The notes under the pieces: model-generated | Told to the model about the DNA's origin: nothing | Seen by the model: the letters and a program-made list of their open reading frames with translations, nothing else | The model's database searches: none | Assembly: GCF_015711605.1 (NCBI RefSeq) | Contig: NZ_JABTEZ010000001.1 | Span: 2,570,001-2,634,000, forward strand | Length of the DNA stretch: 64,000 nucleotides | Source: Planomonospora sp. ID67723 | GTDB lineage: Bacteria; Actinomycetota; Actinomycetes; Streptosporangiales; Streptosporangiaceae | Direction: 5' to 3' | Shown here: one piece after another, positions 24,797-32,055 of the stretch | Layout of the letters: every line of letters begins with the position of its first letter | Numbering within the stretch: the stretch's first letter is position 1 | Made by a program: the position numbers and the translations under genes

Positions 24797-25206
24797 TCCC
24801 GTTCCCCGCCGACGACGTCCCGGCCCCGCGTGATCGGGGCCGGTGTCGGGTGTGCAAGCACCCGCTCACGGATCCGATCTCCCGTGTGATCGGCGTAGGC
24901 CCGGACTGCCGCAAGACGCTCGGCCTCACGCCGTCGCCGCGGCTCCGTGTCCGCACCCCACGCGCCGGCGGGGCCCGACCCCGACTCCCTACTCGACATC
25001 CTGGAGGACACCATGACCCCCGAACCCGAGGTGCGCGTCACCCGCTACGACGTGTCCTGTCTCCCGTCGGACGACATCAACGTCCACGCCTACACGCTGA
25101 CCGTCGAATGGCGCGGAGGCGACATCTGGGCCGTCATGGACGGCCCGTTCGCCCTCAACGCAGACGGCGTCAAGGACTACGAGCCCAGGCCGTCGTCGAG
25201 GGATGA
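24793..25206 (+). CDS. DUF6011-like zinc-ribbon protein with doubtful C-terminus
   Basis: The first ~45 residues (GRCRVCKHPLTDPISRVIGV, GPDCRKTLG) form a DUF6011-like zinc ribbon. After about residue 55 the reading is arginine-rich and unlike a normal protein, and it overlaps the next gene by nearly 200 bases. A frameshift near 24940 may have joined the wrong end to the ribbon; the functional gene may be shorter. Start ATG 24793 overlaps the previous stop. Confidence 0.55.
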   Translation: MIPFPADDVPAPRDRGRCRVCKHPLTDPISRVIGVGPDCRKTLGLTPSPRLRVRTPRAGGARPRLPTRHPGGHHDPRTRGARHPLRRVLSPVGRHQRPRLHADRRMARRRHLGRHGRPVRPQRRRRQGLRAQAVVEG

Positions 25207-25339
25207 CGAGTGGCTGGCGACCCACCGATTCGACCTGGATACCGCGCTGAAGATCGCGAAAAAGGCAGCGCCCCTCATGACCGTCAACGGGCTGCCCGTC
25301 GCTGGCGCTCTCGCCATGACGGAGGCCCGCCGTGGCTGA
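25013..25339 (+). CDS. Hypothetical early protein
   Basis: 108 residues from ATG 25013, preceded by CTGGAGGACACC. A GTG at 24947 in the same frame could add 22 residues (SAPHAPAGPDPDSLLDILED) and might once have belonged to the preceding gene. The body (VRVTRYDVSCLPSDDINVHA) reads as a beta-rich domain; not recognised. Confidence 0.65.
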   Translation: MTPEPEVRVTRYDVSCLPSDDINVHAYTLTVEWRGGDIWAVMDGPFALNADGVKDYEPRPSSRDDEWLATHRFDLDTALKIAKKAAPLMTVNGLPVAGALAMTEARRG

Positions 25340-25745
25340 GTCCCCGGTACGAGAGACCGGCCCGCGCCGCCTCCAGCGTCGCCGTACGAAGGGCTACCGG
25401 CTCCCTGAAGGCGCGGTCATCGTGGACCGCACCACCATCTGGGGCAACCCGTTCAAGGCCGGGGAGAAGATCCACCGCGACTCCGACCTATGGCCGTACA
25501 TCGCCGAAACCGTCCCCGGCGGAGCCGCCGTCCTCGCCGCTATCGCCCCGATGACCGCCGAGCAGGCCGTCGACCTGTACGCCGCCTGGTTGATCGAGCA
25601 GCCGCCTCTGATGCTCCGCCTGGGCGAGATCGCCGGCCGGGACTTGGCCTGCTGGTGCCCGCTCCCGGCGGAAGGGGAGCCGGACCACTGCCACGCGGCG
25701 TTCCTGCTGCAGCTCACCAACGACGAGGAGGCTCCCCGTGGCTGA
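25332..25745 (+). CDS. DUF4326 family protein
   Basis: 137 residues. The diagnostic pieces of DUF4326 are present: RRLQRRRTKGYRLPEGAVIV, then TIWGNPF, and near the end GRDLACWCPL with HCHAAFLLQL. The conserved Cys and His residues suggest a metal-dependent or nucleotide-related enzyme, but the activity has not been defined. It is common in actinophages. Confidence 0.85.
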   Translation: MAESPVRETGPRRLQRRRTKGYRLPEGAVIVDRTTIWGNPFKAGEKIHRDSDLWPYIAETVPGGAAVLAAIAPMTAEQAVDLYAAWLIEQPPLMLRLGEIAGRDLACWCPLPAEGEPDHCHAAFLLQLTNDEEAPRG

Positions 25746-25944
25746 CTACTCGCGTCGTGAGGTCACCCAAACCTGGGTGGAGTACACGCTGCCGAACCCG
25801 ACCAACTGGGGCCAGATCAACCGGTTGATCTCCGTGATCCAGTACGAGCTCGGCGACCGCGCGGACTGGGATGACGCCGTCCAGGTCGTCGGCCGCGACG
25901 AGGAGATCGTTTTCCGCTGGGAGAAGGAGACCCGTGATGACTGA
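25738..25944 (+). CDS. Hypothetical small protein (68 residues)
   Basis: Starts at GTG 25738, overlapping the DUF4326 gene, with AGGAGG just upstream. It has the look of a small alpha/beta protein (PTNWGQINRLISVIQYELGD). Similar short proteins follow DUF4326 genes in actinophages. Function unknown. Confidence 0.6.
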   Translation: MADYSRREVTQTWVEYTLPNPTNWGQINRLISVIQYELGDRADWDDAVQVVGRDEEIVFRWEKETRDD

Positions 25945-26647
25945 CCGCGACGACCCCCTGAACCTCCTCGGCCGGCTGACCGACCGCCCGTTCCCGGTAC
26001 GGGAGATCCCGTCCGAGCCCGCGCATGCTCACTCACTTGCTAACGAGCATGCTAACGAGCATGTAGTTAGCAAGCTGGAGATCCCCGCTGAGGCCGTACA
26101 GGCCGCTGCCCGCGCTGTGGAGGCTGCGTGGTGTGACGCGGTCACGTCCACGCAAGCGGAGTTCGAGGAGGTGTTGGCCCGCGCTGCGGTGGAGGCTGCT
26201 GCTCCACTGATCGCCAAGCGGATCGCCGCGCTCCGCGAATGCACCGCAGTCTGCCGGGACGTCGAGGTGGAGCGTGACGAGCTCCTCGCCACGCTGGAGA
26301 CCACCAGCGCAGAACTGGCCGCGTCCCGCGCTGAGTACGACCGGACCCTCAACCTGTTGATGACGGTGGACGGCAGGCTGGACGCGGCCACGGATCGCGC
26401 TGAGCAGGCAGAGGAGCGCGCTGACGCTCTGGAGCAGGCCCTCGCCCGCGTGGTCCGTCTCGCCCTGGACATGCGGGGCTGGTGCTCACCCCACGGCGTC
26501 GCACCCCAGTACGCCGACCGGATCGCCGAAGCGATCCTCGGCCTCAACTCGATCGCCTCCTGGCCAGGCTCCGCCCTGGACGCTCTGGAGTCCCGAGGCA
26601 CGTTCCTGCTCACCGATCCCGCCCCCTCTACCGGAGACACCCCGTGA
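25937..26647 (+). CDS. Hypothetical coiled-coil early protein
   Basis: 236 residues. Residues 85-180 are a long coiled coil (VEVERDELLATLETTSAELA ... AEQAEERADALEQALARVVR). Near the N-terminus, DNA at 26036-26074 holds the inverted repeat CTTGCTAAC/GTTAGCAAG enclosing two copies of GCTAACGAGCAT, which encode the repeated ANEHANEH. No enzymatic motif is seen. Confidence 0.6.
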   Translation: MTDRDDPLNLLGRLTDRPFPVREIPSEPAHAHSLANEHANEHVVSKLEIPAEAVQAAARAVEAAWCDAVTSTQAEFEEVLARAAVEAAAPLIAKRIAALRECTAVCRDVEVERDELLATLETTSAELAASRAEYDRTLNLLMTVDGRLDAATDRAEQAEERADALEQALARVVRLALDMRGWCSPHGVAPQYADRIAEAILGLNSIASWPGSALDALESRGTFLLTDPAPSTGDTP

Positions 26648-26844
26648 TCCTCTTCCAGCGCTGGCAGATCCTCTCAATCACCTACTGGGACGACACCCGC
26701 ACCAAGGAGATGACCCGGTTCCTGTACTCGTATCCAAAGTACTGGCGGTACAGGTCCGCGATGCGTGAGGCCCGCCGACGTGAAGCCAAGGACACCTTGG
26801 AGAACCGGTTCGACTGCGAGTACGTGGTGGTGAAGGCCGTATGA
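26644..26844 (+). CDS. Hypothetical small protein (66 residues)
   Basis: GTG 26644 overlaps the previous stop. The sequence is basic and aromatic (ILFQRWQILSITYWDDTRTK, YSYPKYWRYRSAMREARRRE), so it may bind nucleic acid. Not recognised. Confidence 0.6.
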   Translation: MILFQRWQILSITYWDDTRTKEMTRFLYSYPKYWRYRSAMREARRREAKDTLENRFDCEYVVVKAV

Positions 26845-27398
26845 GCAGCGACATCAGCGCCCTGATCGACAGCCTCCATTCGGAGGAGAAACTCCTTGTC
26901 CTGGAGTACTTCGCTGGGGGAGACCCGGAGGGGTTCGCCGAGGCTGTGAGGGAGGCCCGGGCCCGGTACGAGCGCGCGGGCGGCTACCAGCCAGGCGCCG
27001 ACTTGGAGACGACTCCGTCTGCGCTTGAGATCACCCGCGGCCAGCTCAAGACGACCCGCCAGGAGTACGCGGACCTGGTGGCCGAGACCGCCGGTCTCCG
27101 GGCAGACCTGGAGACTGCCCACGAGGTCATCAAGACGCTGTCCGAACACCAGCACGTCATGTCCGGGCAGATCGATCTCGCTCAGCAGGCAGCCGAGTGT
27201 GAGCAGGGCATCGCCCAAGACTGGCAGGCTCGCGCCGAGCAGGCCGAGACGGCTCTCGTCCGCGTCCGAGACCTCGCCACCCGATGGGCCGATCTCGCCC
27301 CCGCCGACGACTGGGGCGACTCCATGGCTGACACCGCGTTCGCCGACGCAGGCCGCGAAGTCCTCGCCGCCCTCGACTTCCCGGAGGGAACCACGTGA
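26841..27398 (+). CDS. Hypothetical coiled-coil early protein
   Basis: 185 residues; residues 60-150 form a coiled coil (LKTTRQEYADLVAETAGLRA ... ECEQGIAQDWQARAEQAETA). It looks like a distant relative of the coiled-coil gene at 25937. It overlaps the DUF397 gene by four bases. Confidence 0.6.
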   Translation: MSSDISALIDSLHSEEKLLVLEYFAGGDPEGFAEAVREARARYERAGGYQPGADLETTPSALEITRGQLKTTRQEYADLVAETAGLRADLETAHEVIKTLSEHQHVMSGQIDLAQQAAECEQGIAQDWQARAEQAETALVRVRDLATRWADLAPADDWGDSMADTAFADAGREVLAALDFPEGTT

Positions 27399-27601
27399 CC
27401 ACGCACTGCCCGGACGACGTCTCCTGGGTGAAGAGCAGTCTCAGCTCTACCAACAACGAGTGCGTGGAGGTCGCCCGCCCCGATCGCGGCCCTGTGCTGG
27501 TCCGTGATTCCAAGGACCCTGACGGCCCCAAGCTGGCCTTCACACAAGCCGAGTGGCGGGCGTTCGTCGCCGGCGTGAAGGGCGGCGAGCTCGATGTCTG
27601 A
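27395..27601 (+). CDS. DUF397 family protein
   Basis: 68 residues with all DUF397 marks: WVKSSLSSTNNECVEVA, VLVRDSKDPDGPKLAFTQAE and WRAFVAGVKGGELD. In actinobacterial chromosomes DUF397 genes normally sit next to a HTH-DUF5753 regulator, as in the WhiJ/BldB-associated systems of Streptomyces. No such partner is here, so it may interfere with host partners. GTG start with stop overlap. Confidence 0.88.
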   Translation: MTTHCPDDVSWVKSSLSSTNNECVEVARPDRGPVLVRDSKDPDGPKLAFTQAEWRAFVAGVKGGELDV

Positions 27602-27818
27602 CGCCCTACCTCCCCGCACCGCTACCTACACCCACGACCCCGAGGCCGGCGCCTGGTACTTCAACCTCACAAAGGACTGGGGGCCCGTCGCCAAGACTCT
27701 CGAAGGCGCCGATCCTGTCGTGAACGTCGACCTGGACGAGCACGGCAACATCATCGGGATCGAGGTCGTCGTCACCCTGCCCGAGCCGTCTCCCGTACCT
27801 CCGAAGGAGGAGAGGTGA
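27594..27818 (+). CDS. DUF2283 family protein
   Basis: 74 residues. YTHDPEAGAWYFNLT, GADPVVNVDLDEHGNIIGIE and VV match DUF2283, a small fold found as antitoxin-like partner or stand-alone protein. It overlaps the DUF397 gene by eight bases. No DUF4258-type toxin is adjacent. Confidence 0.75.
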   Translation: MSDALPPRTATYTHDPEAGAWYFNLTKDWGPVAKTLEGADPVVNVDLDEHGNIIGIEVVVTLPEPSPVPPKEER

Positions 27819-28228
27819 CCGACCTAACCACCTGGTTGCGTGAGCAGATCACCGCACGCAAGACCCTCACTGAGGCCGCCGGGTCCCTCGACTGGAGCGT
27901 GGGTAATGCGGTCAGCCGCACCGACTGCTTCATCGACACGGGCGACGGCGGACGCATGGCGATCTCTTGCGGGTGCTACTCGGGCGGCACCCTCAACAAG
28001 GAGGAAGCCGACCACATCGCCGCCAACGACCCACGCGACGTGATCGCCCGATGCGAGGCCGAGCTGCGCATCATCGGGTTGCACAGTGCGATGCCCGGCC
28101 AGCACCCGGACTTCTGCTGGCACGACAAGCACGAGCTGCCCTGCCCGACGGTCCGCCTCCTCGCCCTGCCGTACGCGGACCGTCCCGGCTACCTCCCCGA
28201 GTGGGCACCGGAAGGAACGTCGTCGTGA
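27815..28228 (+). CDS. DUF6221-like protein, copy 1
   Basis: 137 residues. N-terminal DLTTWLREQITARK, an internal CEAELRIIGLH, and the conserved C-terminus CPTVRLLALPYADRPGYLPE match the DUF6221 group of actinobacterial phage proteins of unknown function. Its last 43 bases (28186-28228) are repeated exactly at the end of a second copy at 28853-29245. Confidence 0.75.
   Translation: MTDLTTWLREQITARKTLTEAAGSLDWSVGNAVSRTDCFIDTGDGGRMAISCGCYSGGTLNKEEADHIAANDPRDVIARCEAELRIIGLHSAMPGQHPDFCWHDKHELPCPTVRLLALPYADRPGYLPEWAPEGTSS
28186..28228 (+). repeat. 43-base direct repeat, copy 1 (second copy 29203-29245)
   Basis: The segment from CGGCTACCTCCCCGAGTG through the TGA stop is identical at 28186-28228 and 29203-29245. 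It encodes the shared end GYLPEWAPEGTSS plus part of the next start. It is 1017 bases apart and could mediate deletion of three genes. Confidence 0.85.
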
Positions 28229-28563
28229 GCGGACACGACTGTCAGCCGCCGGTAGGACCCGGCACCCCCGACGAGTGGAGATGCCCGGAGTGCCACCGGG
28301 CATGGGTCCGCCGCCCCCCGGACGATCCTGAGGAACTGCTCGCGTGGCGCAAGGTTGATGATGACGGCACCGTCGCCCGCTGCCCGTACTGCCGCCTCAA
28401 CGGCTCGTGGCTGTTCCAGGGCGGCGCTGGCGTGGATGGCAACCAGTTCACCCCGCCGAGAGGGCACACAGTCGTAGCGGTGGACAGGGCTCACCGCACC
28501 GACATGTGCCCGGTCGCGGCATGTGATCCGAGACCACCGTGGGCACCTGAGGAGACGCCGTGA
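28225..28563 (+). CDS. Zinc-finger-like hypothetical protein
   Basis: 112 residues. The N-terminal HDCQPPVGPGTPDEWRCPEC resembles the small protein encoded at 57588-57752; further CPYC and a late Cys suggest two zinc sites. GTG start overlaps the DUF6221 stop. A nucleic-acid or protein adaptor is likely; not identified. Confidence 0.6.
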   Translation: MSGHDCQPPVGPGTPDEWRCPECHRAWVRRPPDDPEELLAWRKVDDDGTVARCPYCRLNGSWLFQGGAGVDGNQFTPPRGHTVVAVDRAHRTDMCPVAACDPRPPWAPEETP

Positions 28564-28856
28564 GCGTGCATTCCTGCGCGACGCTTGTCCCGGCCGCCGA
28601 TGAGGCCCCCGGTCTAGGCGAGTGGATCTGTCCCGTCTGCGGGCGCGTCTGGGAGCGCCACGACGACTATGGGGTCATCGACGGTGAGGCGTTCCGCGAC
28701 GTGCGGTTTCAGCCGCGGGAACGCTGCTCGAACTGCGAGCGCTGCCACTGGCAGCCTGACGTGGACTGCGGCAAACCGGATCACCCGCACTGCCCACGCT
28801 GCTCACACTGCCTGTACCGCCACGACGACACTCAGCCCGGGGAGGAGAATCCGTGA
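28560..28856 (+). CDS. Cys-rich zinc-ribbon protein
   Basis: 98 residues with many Cys: WICPVCGRVWER, CSNCERC, HCPRCSHC. GVIDGEAFRDVRFQPRER closely parallels FSVIGGEEFFDTWFQPRDE of the reverse-strand gene at 57588-57752, so the two are diverged relatives at opposite ends of the element. Confidence 0.65.
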   Translation: MSVHSCATLVPAADEAPGLGEWICPVCGRVWERHDDYGVIDGEAFRDVRFQPRERCSNCERCHWQPDVDCGKPDHPHCPRCSHCLYRHDDTQPGEENP

Positions 28857-29245
28857 CCGAGGACCTGATCACCTGGCTCCGCCGCACGATAGAGGCAGAG
28901 AGGGTTGACGCCCAGGAGGACCTGGACGTCAGCCATGCCGCCCGCAGGAGCGGCATGTCCGGTCCTATTTGGGACGACCAGGAGGCACGCGCCCGCGACC
29001 GATTCGCCCGCTGCGAGGCCGAGTCGGCGATCCTCGACCTACACGACGACACCCGGAAGATCCGTGACCGCGTCGCGGCGCTCTTCGCCCTCCGTGTAGT
29101 CCCGACCGCGGCCGAGGCAAGGGATTACGGCGATGCGCTCCGCGAGCTGGCCGTCCTGGACATCGTCGTGCGGTTCCTCGCTTCCGGCCGTCGCCACTGT
29201 GGCGGCTACCTCCCCGAGTGGGCACCGGAAGGAACGTCGTCGTGA
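28853..29245 (+). CDS. DUF6221-like protein, copy 2
   Basis: 130 residues, paralogue of the 27815-28228 gene: DLITWLRRTIEAE at the start, RFARCEAESAILDLH in the middle and the identical end GYLPEWAPEGTSS. The middle differs strongly, so the exact 43-base match at the 3-prime end probably reflects recent conversion or duplication. Confidence 0.7.
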   Translation: MTEDLITWLRRTIEAERVDAQEDLDVSHAARRSGMSGPIWDDQEARARDRFARCEAESAILDLHDDTRKIRDRVAALFALRVVPTAAEARDYGDALRELAVLDIVVRFLASGRRHCGGYLPEWAPEGTSS

Positions 29246-29706
29246 AGGTCTATCTCGCTACTTACGGCTCGTACTCCGACTATGAGGTGAGGCGCGTGTT
29301 CGCCCGCCGCGAGGACGCCGAAGCGTACGAGCTCGCCGACGACGTCGAAGAGTTCGAGGTCGAGGCAGGGCCGGTCGAGACTCGCTTCTGGCACACACTC
29401 GACTGGTACCCCGGAGACCCCGACGAACGCCAGTACGAAGCGCGGCCCGGTCGTTTCCACACGATCGTCAACCCACGGGAGATCTGCTCGCTTCCCCGCG
29501 ACTACGACGGGCATCCGCGCCGGATCGAGCACCGCTGGAGTCCCCGCCCTATCGGTCTCGGCTGCTTGTCCGTCGGTGGATGGGACATCGAACGAGTCCG
29601 CAAGGTGTACGGAGAGTTGCGTGCCGAGTGGCTGAACTGCCAGGCGCTCGGCATGGTGTGGGATCCGCAACGCCTGGAGTGGACGCCCGGGGAAATGACA
29701 CCTTGA
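29242..29706 (+). CDS. Hypothetical phage protein (VYLATYGSYSDY type)
   Basis: 154 residues from GTG 29242, overlapping the previous stop. KVYLATYGSYSDYEVRRVFA with REDAEAYELADDV is a common start of small phage proteins of unknown function. It is the last gene before the early-operon terminator. Confidence 0.65.
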   Translation: MKVYLATYGSYSDYEVRRVFARREDAEAYELADDVEEFEVEAGPVETRFWHTLDWYPGDPDERQYEARPGRFHTIVNPREICSLPRDYDGHPRRIEHRWSPRPIGLGCLSVGGWDIERVRKVYGELRAEWLNCQALGMVWDPQRLEWTPGEMTP

Positions 29707-29775
29707 TCGTTCTTTCCCGTTGGTGGAGCACCCCCACCCTGGAATCAACTGACCAGCCGAAACGCTGACAAGCGA

Positions 29776-29806
29776 AGAGCGGCCCCACTGCACATGAGGC
29801 CGCTCT
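29776..29806 (+). terminator. Terminator at the end of the early operon
   Basis: Nine-base-pair arms AGAGCGGCC (29776-29784) and GGCCGCTCT (29798-29806), 70 bases after the last early stop. There is no long T run. Confidence 0.65.
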
Positions 29807-29863
29807 CGCCATACACATCCCATCGCCACGGGCTCCCCACAGAGTACGACCAGGGAGGCCCGT

Positions 29864-30766
29864 TTGTCCCGATACTGGATCCACTCCGCTCCGTCTGACT
29901 ATCGCGACGACCTGCGGGAGTGCGCCCGCGCCGACCGGTGCGCCAACCCCCGCATCGAGACGGCGGATGGCAAAACGACCAGGCTTCCCGCGCTCACCCC
30001 GAGAGCGTTCTGTGACTCCTGCCGGCTCACCATCGCCAAAGCACTATCCGACCTGCCTGAACTGTTCATCCGCGTCCATTCGTGCCTCGACAAGTCCGGC
30101 CAGACCTCGGCAGGCCCGGTCGTGTCCGTCTCCAAGTCCGCGCCGGTCCCCGTCTCCCTGCCCGCGGACGAACTACTCCGCCTGGTCCTCGCCGTCCTGG
30201 TCTCATGGGAAGAGCGAGTCCGTGCGGTCGCCAACCTGGTGGAGCTCGACACCGACACATCCCGCTACCGGCGGGACGGAGTAGCACTCACGCAGGCGTG
30301 GACAACTCTCGCCACCCACCTGGACGTCCTGCTCGCACTCCCTGAGGAGCCGATGATGCGCGCCGTCTCCCTACGTGAGGCCGCCGCCCTCCCGCCCGGC
30401 ACGAAAGGTCTCGTCCATCGCACCGCGGGCTACGCCGACGTGTTCATGAACCTGTCCGGAGCTGACGCCGGCATCGAGATTCTCAACCTCACCTGGCGAT
30501 GCCGCTCCTTCTTGACCGACACGCGGCCCAAGCCCCGCCACATGTCCGGCGTCCCCTGCGACTGCGGATTCTGCGACCTGTACGAAGCCCTTGACGACGA
30601 CGGCCAGTTCGCCGGCGCCACCTGCAAGCGGTGCGGCAACGAGTACACCGGCGACGCATACCGGGACCTCACGAAGGCACAGGAAGCTGTGGTGAAGAAG
30701 GCCGGTGCTCGCCGTCGCACCGTCCTCGCCGGAGCAGGCGACGACACGAGGTCTCGCCGCGCATGA
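29864..30766 (+). CDS. Hypothetical actinophage protein with C-terminal zinc ribbon
   Basis: 300 residues. TTG 29864 is used because GGGAGG (29853-29858) lies just upstream. The N-terminal part has Cys pairs (CARADRC, FCDSCRLTIA); the C-terminal part has CDCGFC and CKRCGNEYTG. The arrangement recalls conserved actinophage proteins encoded just before the late genes, and regulation of late transcription is possible. Confidence 0.6.
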   Translation: MSRYWIHSAPSDYRDDLRECARADRCANPRIETADGKTTRLPALTPRAFCDSCRLTIAKALSDLPELFIRVHSCLDKSGQTSAGPVVSVSKSAPVPVSLPADELLRLVLAVLVSWEERVRAVANLVELDTDTSRYRRDGVALTQAWTTLATHLDVLLALPEEPMMRAVSLREAAALPPGTKGLVHRTAGYADVFMNLSGADAGIEILNLTWRCRSFLTDTRPKPRHMSGVPCDCGFCDLYEALDDDGQFAGATCKRCGNEYTGDAYRDLTKAQEAVVKKAGARRRTVLAGAGDDTRSRRA

Positions 30767-30880
30767 GCCGAAACTAGCGTTTCGTCCTATGACCTGTTAC
30801 AAATGGAGGTGATCGTGGGACTTCTGGCTCTCGGACGACTTGTCGCCGGGGGCCATTCGCATGTCTGGGAGGTGCCCAGC
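30767..30880 (+). promoter_or_regulatory. Promoter region before the MerR-like gene
   Basis: It contains the inverted repeat CGAAAC/GTTTCG (about 30769-30786) and, downstream, TGTTACAAATGG, a plausible extended -10. The following gene has GGGAGG at 30868-30873. Confidence 0.4.
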
Positions 30881-31126
30881 ATGCAGGAGAGGTCCGAGCG
30901 AATCACCATCGCCGACGCCGCCAAGCGCCTCCGCAAGCCGGAGCCAACTGTCCGCGTCTGGGCATCCCGCTACCGGGCCCGCCGGCTCCTGAAGTACGGC
31001 AAAACCGCCTGGTACGACTGGAACGATCTAGCGACGATCGCCCGCTGTCTTCACCTCGGAGATCCCGTACCGGCCACTCCGGAGGCGCGCGACGAACTCC
31101 GCGCCTCCCTGCGCCCGGCTGCCTGA
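30881..31126 (+). CDS. MerR/excisionase-like DNA-binding protein
   Basis: 81 residues. The HTH ITIADAAKRLRKPEPTVRVW followed by YRARRLLKYGKTAWYDWNDL is typical of short DNA-binding proteins, including terminase-associated and excisionase types. ATG 30881 is supported by GGGAGG; the upstream ATG 30803 has no comparable site. It ends before a large terminator and may act as a late-gene regulator. Confidence 0.7.
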   Translation: MQERSERITIADAAKRLRKPEPTVRVWASRYRARRLLKYGKTAWYDWNDLATIARCLHLGDPVPATPEARDELRASLRPAA

Positions 31127-31199
31127 TTCTCACCCCTTGATCGCGCCCTCCGCTGGAGTGGCGCTGCGCACCGGTTTCTTCCCCGTCACCGGTAGCGCC

Positions 31200-31245
31200 G
31201 TGCGGCCCGGTCCTCCCCTCGGGGGTCCGGAGGATCGGGCCGCAC
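31200..31245 (+). terminator. Strong hairpin before the late genes
   Basis: A 17-base-pair stem (31200-31216 with 31229-31245) with a single G-T wobble. It insulates the late region from the preceding genes and may also be a site of antitermination control. Confidence 0.75.
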
Positions 31246-31275
31246 CCCCGACACAGACCCCCTGTGGAGACCCCC

Positions 31276-31476
31276 ATGTTCCTCACCATCGCCTTCGGCA
31301 TTGTCTACGTCCTCGCCACATGTGTGGCGGGCTGCGGATGTCTCGGCGCGTTCAACTTTCTCCTTGACGAGAGCGACATCGACGTCCGCTGGTGGCACCA
31401 CGCCCTGGTGTGGCTGGCCAGCGTCGCCGCGCTCGCCGGGCTCATCGCCGTCGCCATCAGCAACCAGTGGATCTGA
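31276..31476 (+). CDS. Small membrane protein (66 residues)
   Basis: Two hydrophobic helices (LTIAFGIVYVLATCVAGCGC and LVWLASVAALAGLIAVAISN) with an acidic loop between. ATG 31276 follows TGGAGA. It lies alone between terminators, so it may be a separately regulated membrane protein. Confidence 0.6.
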   Translation: MFLTIAFGIVYVLATCVAGCGCLGAFNFLLDESDIDVRWWHHALVWLASVAALAGLIAVAISNQWI

Positions 31477-31560
31477 CCCCTCGTTACCCCTCACGCGTCC
31501 GGGCGGGCGACAGGTCCACGCCATCAGTCGCCCGCCTGGCACCACACCATTTGAGAGGCC

Positions 31561-31593
31561 CGCGGCCTCACCCACTACACGGAGGAGGCCGCG
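31561..31593 (+). promoter_or_regulatory. Hairpin that partly buries the ribosome binding site of the next gene
   Basis: CGCGGCCTC (31561-31569) pairs with GAGGCCGCG (31585-31593). The Shine-Dalgarno GGAGGAGG (31581-31588) is half inside the right arm, so the fold would limit initiation at ATG 31597. A second inverted repeat, arms starting near 31500 and 31532 (GGGCGGGCGAC with GTCGCCCGCC), lies just upstream. Confidence 0.5.
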
Positions 31594-31596
31594 ACC

Positions 31597-32055
31597 ATGG
31601 CCGACGGCGTTTTCAACGTTGCACTCGGAAAGATCGCATATTACGGGGGCCTGCCCGCCACCAACGACGCCCTGATCGCGGTCCTCATTAAGACCTCGGG
31701 GCTGCAGGCGGATGCGACGCTCCGGGACCACGACACCCTGTCGGCGCTGCTCGCGGCGAGCAACGACGAGGCCGACGCCACGAACTACGTGCGCAAAACG
31801 CTCAGTGGTGTCACGGTGACGGTTGACGACACCAACGAGCGGGTGGATATCGACTGCGATGACCTGACGTACACGAGCCTCGGCGGCGCCAGCAACAACA
31901 CGCTCAGCAAGATCGTGATCTGCTACGACCCTGACACCACCGGCGGTACCGACGCGGACCTGATCCCGTTGACCCACCACGACATCACCCTGACGACGGA
32001 CGGCACCACGGTCACCGTCACGATCCCGTCCGGCGGGTTCGCCAGGGCCGCGTAA
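31597..32055 (+). CDS. Putative phage structural protein
   Basis: 152 residues. ADGVFNVALGKIAYYGGLPA with many Thr, Asp and Gly strands (GVTVTVDDTNERVDIDCDDL) resembles actinophage structural proteins of unknown position, often encoded near repeat-bearing fibres. Overlaps the next gene by one base. Confidence 0.6.
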   Translation: MADGVFNVALGKIAYYGGLPATNDALIAVLIKTSGLQADATLRDHDTLSALLAASNDEADATNYVRKTLSGVTVTVDDTNERVDIDCDDLTYTSLGGASNNTLSKIVICYDPDTTGGTDADLIPLTHHDITLTTDGTTVTVTIPSGGFARAA

